The notes under the pieces are model-generated. The model did no database searches and was not told where the DNA came from. It worked only from the letters and a program-made list of their open reading frames with translations. DNA of 64,000 nt from Elmis aenea. Its lineage: Eukaryota > Arthropoda > Insecta > Coleoptera > Elmidae. The stretch covers positions 6,200,868 to 6,264,867 of the forward strand of contig OX393577.1 of the NCBI GenBank assembly GCA_947652605.1, written 5' to 3'. Positions 33,600 through 45,040 of this stretch are shown here, one piece after another; positions within the stretch are counted from its first letter, which is position 1; each line of letters begins with the position of its first letter. A program made the translations under genes and the position numbers.

Positions 33600-34440
33600 T
33601 TTATTTTGTCATGAATCCTTCTACCGTCAGGTGTAGGACTGTTGAGTTGTGTTGTGCTGACTTTTTTCATGTTTTTATGTCTTGTGCTAGCGTTTTTTTT
33701 TATGTCTTTCCATTTAATTTTTCTATCCGTTGCTGCTTTTTTAACTTCGTCTTACCAGGTTTTTCTCGGTCTACCTGTTTTGTTTTTTCCTGTGGTCTTG
33801 CTTCATAGGCTTTTCCGGTTAACCTTCCTTCTTTCATCCTATAAATGTGACCCAACCATCCCAGCTGTCTTTTTGTATTCTTGGTTCAACTGATTTTATC
33901 TTTAATTGTTCTCTATATATGTTTCATTTCTTTTTTTGGTTTTTTCTTCGATTTTTCTTAGAAATCCCATTATTGCTGCATTTACACGACTACTATTTTT
34001 GTTTGTGAGTGTCCACGTTTCACTTTCAAATAAAAGTGCCGGAGTTACTATATTTTTTACCACTTCCACTTTTGTTCGTTTTGAGACATCCGTATTTCCA
34101 AAAAAATGTTGTTCTTAAAGTGTTAAATATTCTTCCCACAATTCCTGTCCTTTCGCTTATTTTCTTGTCCTTTCCTCCATTTTTCTCCATGATCACTCAT
34201 AAATATTTAAAGCTTTCTACCTGTTCCAACGTAAGCCCATTTAAAGTGATGTTATGATTTTTGTTCTCTGTTGTAACGATCACAGTTTTAGTTTTTTCTG
34301 TATTTATTTTCATATTAATTTTTCCCAATTCCTGGTTTAGAGTTTCTAGATTATGTTGCAGATTCTTTTCTGTTTCTGCGACTAAGACAATGTCGTCTGC
34401 AAACATTAGCTCGTTTATGTTTATTTTTTGAAAATGAAGT
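33600..34440 (-). mobile_element. RTE-like LINE, family B, 5'-truncated
   Basis: On the minus strand, 34440-34197 reads ELMFADDIVLVAETEKNLQH, then LNGLTLEQVESFKYL. FADD is the catalytic box and E-x-FKYLG the usual following motif. Further on, shifted frames give GRPRKTW and a DRKIKWKD-type tail near 33720-33690. The fragment at 25057-25211 belongs to this family. The tail after about 33600 is A+T-rich with no clear AAG repeat, unlike family A. Truncated at about 34440. Confidence 0.85.
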
Positions 34441-34444
34441 ATAG

Positions 34445-37400
34445 GTAAATAACTGCATGAAAGAATTGTTTCAATATAAAAATAACATATTTCAGGCGCA
34501 TCTTTTAAATTATACCTTAGAGTAAATTAAGCTTTTTGAAGGTTGATTTAAGTGTGATGTTCTTTACGAAGAACTATTTATGACATCGTTGAAGATCAGA
34601 TGTAGATGTAAACGTAAAAATATCGTCAGTTGTATTGTAGGGGTTAATGTATTTATATTACAATTTAGATTGCCAAGAACCATGTAATTATTCAAATGCC
34701 AAAACTATCTATTCCTACATAACTATATAGCCACAAGGCAATGTGTGGGTGTATGCTAATTAGAAAAATAAAACAAAGAAGTTTTGAAGATGCTAAGATA
34801 ACACATCACTTTGCGTATGATATATTGAATTAATTAAAATTGGGTAATTTTTTCTCATGTGAACGTTACTTACAACTTTCGAAAACTTTAATTCTTCTGT
34901 TATATTTGCCTTTCTAAAGTAAATAAAATACTTAAGTAAGTTTTAATATTATTTATTTCTAAATTTAATAAATGGTGCATAAAACAGTAGGTATTGAAAT
35001 GATAAAGTTGGGTGTCATCAGCCTATTTAGTGTTTTAATTATTTAAGTTTTAAAGTTATGTTAATCAGCTTTCAAATGCATGTTTTTTAAGTTGATCTGA
35101 CTTCAAAATAAGGGTCAAGAATAATATATACACATAATATAAAACAATATAAAATACTTGATATGCGGTTTAACGAATTTGAATTGCAATCACTTATATT
35201 ATAATATGGATATGTAAATATAGATAGGTAATATTGAAGACGTTGGGAAAGAAAATATTTAAATTCTTTATTTAATTGTATTTAATGTTTTCTTTCTAAA
35301 TTTATTACTTTCCCTAGCATAATACCATTGTTGGTTATATTATTATCAACATGGTGTTTGAATAATTTGCCTTATTTTGGTTTTTAAGTTATAGTTTAAT
35401 TTTTATGGTAAGATAATAAATGTATGTATTACGATAATTCATGACAACTGGCATTACTGAGAGTTTTTAAATCCTGCTAGTTTTGAAAAAAATTAATTAA
35501 ATCAACAACATTTTATAGCAGAAACTATAATTCCTGAAATCTTTTACATATTTTTTGTTAATACCGTTTGAGACTTAGACAATCTTAAAACTACTACATA
35601 TTGCATTTTGACAAGGAATTATTTGCAAAAACGTGTTATTTAATGAAGCTTGATTAAACTAGTTATGATCAAATTTAATTGTAGTTTTTCATGCAATAGC
35701 TTTTGTACTTTGTGGCAAATAAACAAAATCTGTCCTCATACTTCCTTAATTTTATGTGTAATAGTTATTTTATTTATTAATGAAGTATAATTAAGAAGAT
35801 TGTGGGTTTTTACGATGTTTTTAATGGGTAAATATTAAAATTTATGGAAGATAAATTATCTAATAACGTAATTAGATATATTAATTTATGATGATGGCAG
35901 GATGCAGCTTAAAATTTATTGAGATTGTATAAGTTAGCGATATTTCGCACATCCATAGCGTTATTTTTTGTTGTGCGTCTTATCGTCACGTCTGGTATTT
36001 ATTATTTTGTTCCAACGAATTAAATTTTCCTCTTTTTGTCGTAAAGTTTTCGCCGTGATAATAAAATAAGAATAATCTAATATACCTCGTCTACAATTTG
36101 TATAAAATTTTTGTATCCAATAGATTTAAATTTAAATTTCAAATTACAATTTAAATTAAATTAATTGAAAATTTAAATTACAAATTGTAAGGTTTCTTTT
36201 AGTGATGCCGCAAGACGCGATGAGACATGATAAAATTTTGTGTGCGATGTAAAAATCTCGACCTTTCGTAATCGCAGACAAAATACTTTTTTTGTAAACT
36301 TGAACGTTGAGGTACCGAAAATTTGAATTAACGATTCTAGTTAACCAAAATTTGTCATCGAAAGTTTTACTGACAGCATCTCGAATAATGTGAAAACTGT
36401 ATTTGACTAAAAGCACCTTCTTCTTTGGTTGTTATATCCGCCTAGCGATTGTTGACGATCATTCTGGCTATAATTGCCTTGTTTACTGCGTCTCTGCAGA
36501 TTTCTGTACATATTTTGCTGTAACATTGTCTCAGGTTTTTAAGCCATAATATTTTTTTATGATTTGATGTCAGGGGGATTACATTGAAAAATTAAATTTA
36601 ATTTTGAGCCCACGCCATTTTGTTTTTCATAGTTAGGCCGGGAAAGTTTGGCGCTCACCTCGTATGTTTTGGTATCTTTGAACTTTCTCTAGCTTGTAAG
36701 AGACTTCTGAAAATATGGCTTGCAAGCAAAAACTTTTTAGGATTTTTTCTTTCGTTGTTCTTCCGAAACATGGTTTTGTTAGTTTTTTTTTCTTCTTTCC
36801 TTATCGGTTCAAATTGTTTTTAGCCAATAGTTGTTAATAATTATAGCGCGATTTATCATACTTGCATACAGTTTGCGCTGGAGGGTGAAAACTGATTTTA
36901 TCAAGAAATAAACGAACTAATCGAGTTAACAGAGATCTGTAGAATACTTTGTATGTTATCGCTTCGCAAATCCTAATTATACTCATTACGTATTAATTCT
37001 TTCTTTATTTTTCAATCTAAGCCGTATAATTAATATGGAGCATGAGCTAATGAAGCTTTTTTGTTGAAAAAAAAAATGTTTGGTGAGATCGACTTTACTG
37101 AAGAATACTATGTAATTACTTTTTACCGAACAAAACAACAAAGTGGCAATTAGTGGTGTATTTAGCAAATATTCATGATGTACGGCGCTAGATAAACATG
37201 CACTTTCAGTATTCGAATTTTATTCTTGTCCTCTGTCATTAATCATGCCATTGATGTGTTTAAATAAACCAAACAAAAAAATCGACATCTAAGTATTAAT
37301 TATGCTTTTTATATTCATAATTACCGAGAAATGATATATCGCTTTTAAGGTCATCATTATTAATTTGGAACATATTTAGACGTTTTTGGTTCAAAAACGT

Positions 37401-37935
37401 GTTAGTATTGAATATTGGATAAAATTAGGCCGTTGCCAGACATCCGCATTACCCCTAAAGAATGATTGAATGAATGTTTTGTTTTTTCTAATTATGAGAT
37501 AATCATTTTCCAGGACGTTGAGAATGTACAAAAAACCAAATTGATATCCCTAAATCCAGCATCGTTTCATTATCGATTTAAATCGAGAAATATACGCCCC
37601 CAGTAAGTCTGGATTTAAAAATCGAATCCATTGCACAAAATACAAAACATATAATCTTATGAAACAGTCTTGTTAATTTTTAAATGCCGATACATGTAAT
37701 ATCAGTGATAGGTAAAATAATAAAGGCCTGGGATTAGAGTATACCGTGTGTTGCAAAAAAATCGCCACGAGGTATAATCCGATAATTACAAGCTGTGCAT
37801 GTTTCACGCCTCAAGATAAAATGTTTATACAGTTTTTAACTTTTAACAGGAAGTGACTGCAAACTTCTTAGCACTGTGCAATGAATGCATGATCTTTACC
37901 TACGGGATATTGTTTTCTTTGGTAATTATAAATAA
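34445..37935. other. Long anonymous A+T-rich stretch
   Basis: 3.5 kb without recognisable genes or mobile-element ends. Around 36121-36190 there is a low-complexity palindromic AAATTTAAATT tract. An 86-codon minus-strand frame (36416-36156) has ordinary composition (FDDKFWLTRIVNSNFRYL) but matches no family I know. Confidence 0.35.
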
Positions 37936-37942
37936 ACTTGTA

Positions 37943-38060
37943 CAGGGTGGTCCACATAGAAGGGCCACTATTGGGGTCTCGTAAACGGTGAGAGCTACAA
38001 CGAAGTTTAAATTAAACAAATTGTTCCCCTTTCTGAATTCTGAGACCGATTTAGTGATGC
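37943..38060 (+). repeat. CAGGGTG MITE end related to the 46-kb element
   Basis: TACAGGGTGGTCCACATAGA, then GGGGTCTCGTAAACGGTGAG. The GG-TCTCGTAAACG-T-A-AG block is shared with the left end at 46166 (GGAATCTCGTAAACGATAAC). No right end was found. Confidence 0.65.
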
Positions 38061-38390
38061 TTTAATGTTTTAAAAAAGTTCAATGGCGTACTAGATAATA
38101 AACAAAAATCAAAATGTTAATTTTATTTAAATCCTTAATAACTCGGTTATACCCAATGGTATAAAAATATTTTTGGGCAAAATTTGTAGATATTTTTATG
38201 GACTGTGAAATAAAAACATTCATTGGTTTAAATATTGTTTACATACAAAATTTGCATTTTTCAAATAGTATTGATTATTGAACATGACACTAGCGAAAAG
38301 TTTTTTTTGCAACAATATATCTGTGCAAAATAAAATGGAAAACTTACTTATGAAAGTATAAATCACTTAAGTTAAAAATCTTTAATTTCA

Positions 38391-38636
38391 TCTATATATA
38401 TATAAAAGAGCTTGTTTGTTTGTTTGTTTGTGTGTTTGTTTGTTCGCTATAGAATCCTAGGTCCGTTGACCAATCGGGACCAAATTTTGCACAGTTACTA
38501 TTTAGGACCCAACGGATTAAACGTCGTATAAAGAACGGCCGGGAACGTCCGCCGAGCGCGAGCGCGCAGCGCGAGTAGTCTGTGATTGTTAAAAGAAAAT
38601 TGCAATCACCCGTGCAACGCCGGGTAAATCAGCTAG
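38391..38636 (+). mobile_element. Non-autonomous Helitron, 246 bp
   Basis: The 5' end is TC (TCTATATATATATAAAAGAG) directly after an A. The 3' end is CTAG followed by T, so insertion was between A and T as for Helitrons. Eleven bases before CTAG lies a short hairpin, ACCCG-tgcaacgc-CGGGT (38608-38625), the usual Helitron 3' palindrome. A GTTT-repeat tract (about 38410-38445) and GACCAATCGGGACCAAATTT inside resemble other insect non-autonomous Helitrons. There is no coding capacity. Confidence 0.88.
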
Positions 38637-38756
38637 TTATCTATAAAGTAACTCTTTACTTAAAAAACTAGTACAGTTTCGAAACCTTCATCTCTCCTTT
38701 TTGAATTTTTAACTTGTTTACGAAAAAGGCTTTTTATTGATAAGATGATTTTTAAC

Positions 38757-39112
38757 CGGGGGTTTGGAGCGGAGCACGGAGCTGGAGCACGGAGCAGTGG
38801 AGCAATGGGTTTTTGCCTGGAGCAGGAGCGGAGTCCAGAGCAAATAATTTTGATTGCTCCACTGCGTTTATTATGTAGAATAAAAAAAAAAAAAATTGTT
38901 TTTTCAAAAATTTATTTAACTTCACTTGTTTGTTAGGGTCAAATATTGTTATTTTTGACCAACTTCTACATATCCGATAAAATTGAAACATTGTTTAAAA
39001 AAAAAATTAACTAACAATATTTGGAGTATAGAGCGGAGCTGGAGCAGTCATTTTGATGCCGGAGCGTAGCTGGAGCGGAGCAATTAAAAAATTGGACTGC
39101 TCCAAACCCCTG
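38757..39112. repeat. hAT MITE, 356 bp, exact 8-bp TSD
   Basis: The target duplication TTTTTAAC is exact at 38749-38756 and 39113-39120. The ends are CGGGGGTTTGGAGC (left) and, in reverse complement, CAGGGGTTTGGAGCAGTCC (right). Both subterminal regions contain repeated GGAGCGGAGC motifs in the same sense relative to their ends, typical of hAT subterminal repeats. The core is A+T-rich and non-coding. Confidence 0.93.
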
Positions 39113-39246
39113 TTTTTAACAAAATTTATTTATCTTAGATTTATTATAAAATACTTAAGTCATGTAAACGGATATAAACTTACGCTAATTATACTTAATA
39201 CAGCAAATTTACACTCCATCTATAAAATTTAATCTTTTTTTAGTTC

Positions 39247-39850
39247 ATTGATGCATCACACATGGTGTTTTACTTTCATTTATGGTCAAACTCGCAAAAT
39301 TACGGTTTGGACAACAACCACTTTAAATCAGGCAGTCCGGTCGTTCTAGTTTATGTCGTTACCATGACAACCATTAAACAAACTGGAAATTTTGAAAGCC
39401 TGTTACTTGACATGGTAATAGATTTTATTCGTGTAGGTATACTTTAATAACGAAGGAAAACGCGATATGCTGCGATTTTTTTATTCATTAAATAGCAAAA
39501 ATTGCGCCCATAAGAAAAAAAAAAAACTGGTTGCCATAACAAAAACGAATAGATCTAGAAAAAACTAGTGGTTCGGCTTAAAAGGTTGTTACTTGGGCAA
39601 TGTTTTTACACATTTGTAATATTTTATTCTCCAAGGGTTATAAACGATTTGTGAAAATCTTATTATCCGGTTTTTCCTAATTTTTCGTTTGAGATATTTC
39701 CAAATTCTCTTTTGATTATTAATGAGCACCGAATTTAGCTTCATTGCTAAAGTTAAACCAACAGTCTAGCTATTATAATAAGCGAGATCCCTATGTTTAA
39801 ACTCGAATTACAAACTCCCGGTATAAAACATATAGAAATTTCGAAATATT
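39247..39850 (+). repeat. Dispersed two-block repeat, copy 1
   Basis: Block X (about 39247-39480; CACACATGGTGTTTTACTTT ... AACGCGATATGCTGCG) is followed by block Y (about 39485-39850; AAATAGCAAAAATTGCGCCC ... TAGCTATTATAATAAGCGAG). The same two blocks occur at 51350-51965, but there X is inverted while Y keeps its orientation. The end of Y also recurs near 59530. Confidence 0.85.
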
Positions 39851-39941
39851 GTTTTTTTCTGTGCATTTAGCTAAATTTAAAAGAAATAAAGGTGCTTCAT
39901 AACGCCCCTCTTTTAAGCGGAGAAAATGTTCCAGACTAGAC

Positions 39942-40147
39942 CAGTGTTTTTCAAAGTGTGGTCCACGGACTTCTGGGGGTCCCTGGATCCTTCTGAAGGG
40001 GTCCTTCGAACCTTTTCATGATGTTCGAAAATCATCCGAATTTTTTTGCTAGGCTTGAATATTATCTACAAAACAGTTTATTGGGGTCCCTCTGCAAGCT
40101 TTTAATTTTGGGAGGGGTCCTTGAAGTAAAAAGTTTGAGAAACACTG
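39942..40147. repeat. hAT MITE, 206 bp, exact 8-bp TSD
   Basis: The target duplication GACTAGAC is exact at 39934-39941 and 40148-40155. The TIRs are CAGTGTTTTTCAAAGTGTGG (left) and, in reverse complement, CAGTGTTTCTCAAACTTTTT (right). Inside are repeated GGGGTCC blocks. It is a typical short non-autonomous hAT. Confidence 0.94.
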
Positions 40148-40159
40148 GACTAGACGAAA

Positions 40160-41015
40160 CTTTTAAAATAATCTCCAACAAATAATATTCTTGGGATTTA
40201 AAGTTCCCCATTTTTCAAACCAATGCATTACAGTGTAGATATAGCTCTACCTGTTGTATGCCCGAACAAATTACTCATAAAATACTTGGCAAAGCTAGAA
40301 CAAACAATCATATACATATAACAATATATAATATGCAATTAAACACACGTAACCGCTCTCAATTTCCGTCATTATTTATGACAGTTTTGTAAATATATTA
40401 ACTTTTTCATGTTCATATTGTGTAACTAACTGGTGCTTCCGAGCCTTTGTACTCTTCGCATTCAATCGCCAACAAGTTGTCAAATGTCACTCATTTCGCT
40501 AATGTAATTATTAATGCTTATTATACTTTGTAATGTGGATCATGCATTATATTAAAATTGTTATATATATTATAATGACTTTATGATCGTGGTGTACTGC
40601 GTCGTTTAATTAGCTCGTTAAAACGGCAATTTCAGCACACTTACGAAAAAAGCGGTAATACGCTGTGATATAAACAATAATTATCTTATCATAGATCGAT
40701 CTGGCGTATAACAACGCAAGGGCATATTTTATTGTTTTGTCAATTGGAATTGGCTGCTGTGTCAATGATACTACGAAAAATTTGGAAATTTGGTGTCAGA
40801 AAATTATTGAGTTGTACAAGTTTTATTAAATGCATTAAGTGTTGTGGTCTAAATCTATTACATAGAGTCAATTTGTATGATTATTATTATTAAGTACGGG
40901 CATTTAAGAAACACTGTCTTTTTAGCCTTTAACTAGGTTATACAATAATTCCTTTAAATTATTTGGAGTAGCTAACAAATGATTTTTCCCCGCTTTTTCG
41001 TACATGTCTTAAGGT
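40160..41015. other. No recognisable feature
   Basis: A+T-rich; nothing supportable. Confidence 0.35.
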
Positions 41016-41032
41016 AATGACCCTTTGATACG

Positions 41033-41756
41033 GTTTGCTGAAAATTGCTCGAAAACAATTGCTCAAAAGAAAATTGCTCGAAAGAAAATTGCTTGAATGG
41101 AATTGCTCGAAAAATTGTTCCTGGGTTGGATGGAAAGTTCCTCGAAAGTCTAGTTGCTTGAGTAACAATTTCTTGAAAAGAAAATTGCTCGCAATAATTA
41201 AATAAGTTACTAAAAAAAATTATTAAATTTATATAAAAACAGAATAATTAAATGTACTAGAAAAGTTTACATTTGTTTAAAAAGTTATGATATAAATTTA
41301 CCTTTTTGTAAATGGAAGCTATAGTTGGCTATGACCTATTTAAATTCCTTATTTTTTCTCATTCCAAATATGTAAGGGTTGATGTAGTTATTTTCAATAA
41401 TGCGCAAGTTACAAAGGTTTTTTTTAAAGATTAACATAGTAGGCTGTGAAAACAAAAAAAAAAAACAAAGTGTCGAACCTTTTAAACTCATGTGGTACAA
41501 GTTACGAAAGTTTTTTAATTTGTTGTTGAGATAAACACTATAACTATTTGAAAATATTACATACTACATAACTGCTGATTCCGACTATATTGTTGTTATC
41601 TTATGTTCAGTTTAAGTAACTTATTTTTATTATTTCGAGCAATTTTCTTTTCGAGGAACAATTTTTCGAGCAATTGTTTCGAGCAATTTTCTTTCGAGCA
41701 ATTTTATTTCGACCAATTTTCTTTCGAGCAATTGTTTTCGAGCAATTTTCCGCAAC
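41033..41756. repeat. Foldback element with ATTGCTCGAAA subrepeats, 10-12-bp TSD
   Basis: The left arm (about 41033-41195) and right arm (about 41632-41756) are both built of short repeats of AAAATTGCTCGAAAG and are inverted relative to each other. The extreme ends are GTTTGCTGAAAATTGCTCG and, in reverse complement, GTTGCGGAAAATTGCTCG. The flank CCCTTTGATACG is present on both sides (41021-41032 and 41757-41768), giving a 10-12-bp target duplication depending on where the end is set. That is close to the 9-11 bp of Mutator-like elements. The core is A+T-rich. Arm ORFs rich in CSK, ARKK and NCS are by-products of the subrepeat. Confidence 0.85.
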
Positions 41757-41769
41757 CCCTTTGATACGA

Positions 41770-42535
41770 TGCATTAGTCTGTGCAACATTATGCATAGAA
41801 AACTAACTACTCAAGATATCAAACATATTTTTTTACAATACTTTTATATCAAAATTTAGTACCAAATTTGTAAATTGTTTATCATTTACTATCGAGGCGA
41901 CAAATGTGTTTTTAACAACTAATGTTGCATGTGGAACGTCGTCTCACACAGCATCGGCTAGAGCAGCAACAAAAGTTAATTAAAATCACATAGATTTCTC
42001 TTATTTTAAATAATACAATGAATTAAATGTAATTTCAAAAAAAAACATTGTTACTCTCAAAATTGTTAAGATAAATATTATTTTTAAGGGCTCAGATTGT
42101 GATCTGTTTAAAATGTAAATGCCTCGAAATCTTGTAGTCAGTGTTTGGGTGAAAATTTCGATGTTTTAATAAAGATTTTTCACAGCGCAAATTTTATTAA
42201 AAAGCTTTTCTTGTATTCTTCAGTTATATTTTCAAAATACGTTTCTGTATAGCCAATAAAGTGCTTATGAAGCAGCATTGGTGCTTTGAAACTAGTGCTG
42301 GAATCGTCTGTTAAAGAAAAAAAAAGGCAAAATACAGGTTTCACATATTTAATACCCAAACAAAAATTGTTTAGGATAAATGTTTTTACTTTGAGGTAAT
42401 TGTCAAGTTTTATTATCATTTCCAGTTTAGTTGGAAGTGACATTAATTTAAATGGTTTAATTGGTACTATATATTTTTTCATATTTTAAACTATGTTTAA
42501 AAAAAAATATTATTTGGAAAAAAAATGCTGCACAT
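41770..42535. other. Anonymous sequence with one exon-like ORF
   Basis: The minus-strand frame 42482-42180 (100 codons) begins MKKYIVPIKPFKLMSLPTKL and continues FENITEEYKKSFLIKFAL, with balanced composition. No family is recognised, and no splice or promoter signal decides it. The rest is A+T-rich. Confidence 0.25.
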
Positions 42536-42539
42536 AATG

Positions 42540-42770
42540 TTTCACTTCCTGATGTAGCTCTATGGCTATCTCCGTAGATAATTAAAATACAAGGTTGGTT
42601 AAATTTGTTTAAAGCTCTTTAGGAGTGTATTTAAAAATAGTTTTTTTTTTGTTAAAAAATTTCATGGCTTACGTGATGTAACAAAAAAGCCCAAATTGGC
42701 CAAAATGTTTAAAGTCAAACATCTCGGCTATCGTTGCTAATACACAAAAATGCCTAAGGAAAAAAATTTG
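42540..42770 (-). repeat. Dispersed repeat (copy 2, inverted)
   Basis: The reverse complement of this block matches 26580-26800, including the CGGAGATAG, CTCCTAAA/CCCCTAAA and AGCCGAGAT blocks in order. The CACCCTG terminus of copy 1 is not preserved here. Confidence 0.7.
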
Positions 42771-42827
42771 CTGAATTTTGTTTCCTATAAAAGAGTGACA
42801 ATGAAATTTATTTAAAATTTCATGTAA

Positions 42828-43059
42828 AATATTCGTATGTAATACCACTAGTGGTGAAGATTTTTTTGAAAATACTTTTGGGTTTCCATGGAAACTTGTT
42901 CCAGTTGAAATATCACGAAAGCAAATACCCCGACAGCGCAGCTGGAGGGGTATTTTTAGATGAAATTTGCTCTAGTGATATTTTGGAACAAGTTTACATG
43001 GAAAACGGAAGTATTTTCTTAAAAAAATCTTTACCATGAGTGGTATTCGAATGAATATT
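42828..43059. repeat. Foldback MITE, about 230 bp, with inner hairpin
   Basis: The left arm starts AATATTCGTATGTAATACCA, runs through GAAGATTTTTTTGAAAATAC and ends at CTTGTTCCAGTTGAAATATC. It is mirrored by the right arm, GATATTTTGGAACAAG ... GTGGTATTCGAATGAATATT. In the loop a second stem (AAATACCCC / GGGGTATTT) forms around GACAGCGCAGCTGGA. Non-coding. Confidence 0.85.
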
Positions 43060-43279
43060 CCGCGAATTAAAAAAAAATATATATCTGTTAATTAATTTAT
43101 TAAATCACAGATAGGTAAATAAGTTAGGTATAATATTTATTTTAACAACATTATTTTTTAATTAAACGAAGAAAAACGACCGCTTGTAGTCATTTTGACA
43201 AATTTAATTGACATGTTTATGTGTAACTAAGCGTAACTAAGGAGGCCTCCTGTGAAAAATAGACCTAGTCATGGTGTTT

Positions 43280-43315
43280 TCGCTGAGACACCTCAACTTG
43301 CGGTGTCTTCAGCGA
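43280..43315. repeat. Short GC-rich hairpin
   Basis: TCGCTGAGACACC pairs with GGTGTCTTCAGCGA across a 9-nt loop, leaving one mismatch region. It stands out from the A+T-rich surroundings. Its function is unknown; it may belong to an eroded MITE. Confidence 0.5.
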
Positions 43316-43674
43316 GAGTCGTGTCTTATTGGCTGAATAGTATGTTTTGATTGGTTACTTATGTTATGAGTGAAATATTCTATGAAACATTTTTTTCAAG
43401 TGGCATAGTCTTAGTAGGTGATGACTTTGGATATAAAGATAATTTTTCTTTCTTTACAATGATATAATATTTAATATGTTTTTTTTTTACCAAAATAAGC
43501 AAATTAGCTAAAAAATTGTGAAATGTAAGATAAATATTTCCCTGTTGTTATTTACAAAAGCTGTAAAATAACATCTGCTGGTGCCATTATGCTAATATCG
43601 TAGTAAGAGGTATAAAATACATTCATTTACTGCTACTTATATTGTCTCCTTAAAGTAGTTTTATTGCATCCTTC

Positions 43675-45040
43675 TAGAAAATTAGTCGTTTCCGATCAAT
43701 TTTTAGCCTGGAAAATGCATACTGGCCTAGGCCAGAAAGTAACTGGTTTCCACAGCAATAACAACTCTTTACCGGCCTAGGCCAGAAAGTAATTGGTTGC
43801 CATGGCGATGAGTTGTTTTGTTGATTTGCGCTGTCAAACAAGCGTCATTATATCACCAAGCAAATTGCTCGTGTAGTTCATTAGGTTATTGTTTGATTAT
43901 GGATGATGACGATAGTGATTTTGCTGTCAGTGGCGGAAAAATATTGAACGTAACATACCCGTAAAGTGTTTTTACTGGACTCGTGTGCTTTCAAGACTCG
44001 CCTACGGCTCGTCCCAAAACTGTCCACTCGTCCAGTAAAGTACCACTTTCCGGTCTTGTTACGTAAATAACTATTTGCTTGCCGTATTGATTGTTTGTAT
44101 GACTTTAACAATACTCAGCTTTTATTTACCTATGTGTAATTCTTTACGTTTTAATTCTAGGTATTGGGGTTTCGTCTTGCTAGTGGCTTCTTACCAACGT
44201 TTGTCTACTGTACATTAACCGTTCAACCTGCACAAAACGGTGGTAAGTTTATACTTGTTTTTTTTTTGTATTACGGGTGCATAAAAAGTTCACTATAATC
44301 GTGTCATATTTTCACTTAATGTTATTAAAACCGTTGATAACCGAGAACTAATTAAAAAAGCCCCGTTATGAATTGCTAAATGTAATAATTCGGATTGGAA
44401 TATTGTGCCGCCATCGACTTGTAGTATTATTAAAATCATCTGTATTCATTCTAAAGTAATTAGAATAATGGGTTGATATTTTTGAAATATGATAGAATGT
44501 CGTGCGATCTTCGAATGAGGCGGGACTTTGATTTATGAACGTACTGATCAATAAAGTAGATTTTTATGCGTTATTGCAAGTGTGTTGGGAATAATTGCAA
44601 ATGTGTGCGTTGGATATGCGTGCCAGTTTTGCGTGAAAAGTTTTTGCCAAATACAATGAGTTATTGGCACACTTGCGATGAAAATATGTCATGTTTATTG
44701 CTATCATGTTGTAGTGATAAAAATAAATTGGATTTAAAAATATTTCCTTTGCTAAGTGACGGTAATAAAATGTCTTTGTACCTGTTTAATATTTATAAAC
44801 GGGCTACAAATATCAGTGAAGAAGAAAAACATTTATTAATATAGTTGTCAACTAAAATAGCTTTGATTTATTTGAAGCAAACCAGATACTGTTGTTGAAG
44901 AATATGTAGACTTTGTTGTATTTTTTTGTACTTATTTTACATTTTTTCCGTTAAAATAACTTTAAAAATTATCTTAAATGTTTTTTTCTGCGTCCGTCCA
45001 GAAAATCATTTGTTCCGATCAATTTTTAGGCGGGAAAATA
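43675..45040 (+). repeat. Palindrome-rich family, long copy with direct-repeat ends
   Basis: It starts with a block containing GTCGTTTCCGATCAATTTTT followed by AGCCTGGAAAATGCAT. Two GGCCTAGGCCAGAAAGTAA blocks follow (43731, 43776), then a non-homologous segment of about 160 bp with a small ORF, then the ACTGGACTCGT...GACTCGCCTACGGCTCGTCC palindrome region (43970-44050) ending TACGTAAATAAC. At 44985-45035 the starting block recurs in direct orientation (TGCGTCCGTCCAGAAAATCA, TTCCGATCAATTTTTAGGCG). The segment is therefore bounded by direct repeats of about 60 bp, 1.3 kb apart. The 10.4-kb copy is the same family without the ORF segment. Confidence 0.7.
43899..43958 (+). other. Small acidic ORF start (possible first exon)
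   Basis: ATG opens MDDDDSDFAVSGGKILNVTY and is closed by an in-frame stop two codons later. GTAAC directly after ILN could be a splice donor. If so, this is a first exon encoding an acidic N-terminus, in the only segment absent from the short copy of the surrounding repeat. Downstream frames at 44566-44844 and 44978-45229 (CVPVLREKFLPNTMSYWHTC; DGRDEKVILNKIGTSKQKK) have ordinary composition and might be further exons, but no domain is recognised. Speculative. Confidence 0.25.

Noticed and set aside
33055..34257. Several hydrophobic plus-strand ORFs
   Set aside because: Antisense shadows of RTE-like LINE coding regions, whose FADD and GRPR motifs are on the minus strand.
40959..41789. ORFs rich in ARKK/NCSK
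   Set aside because: Translations of the ATTGCTCGAAAG subrepeats in the foldback arms.
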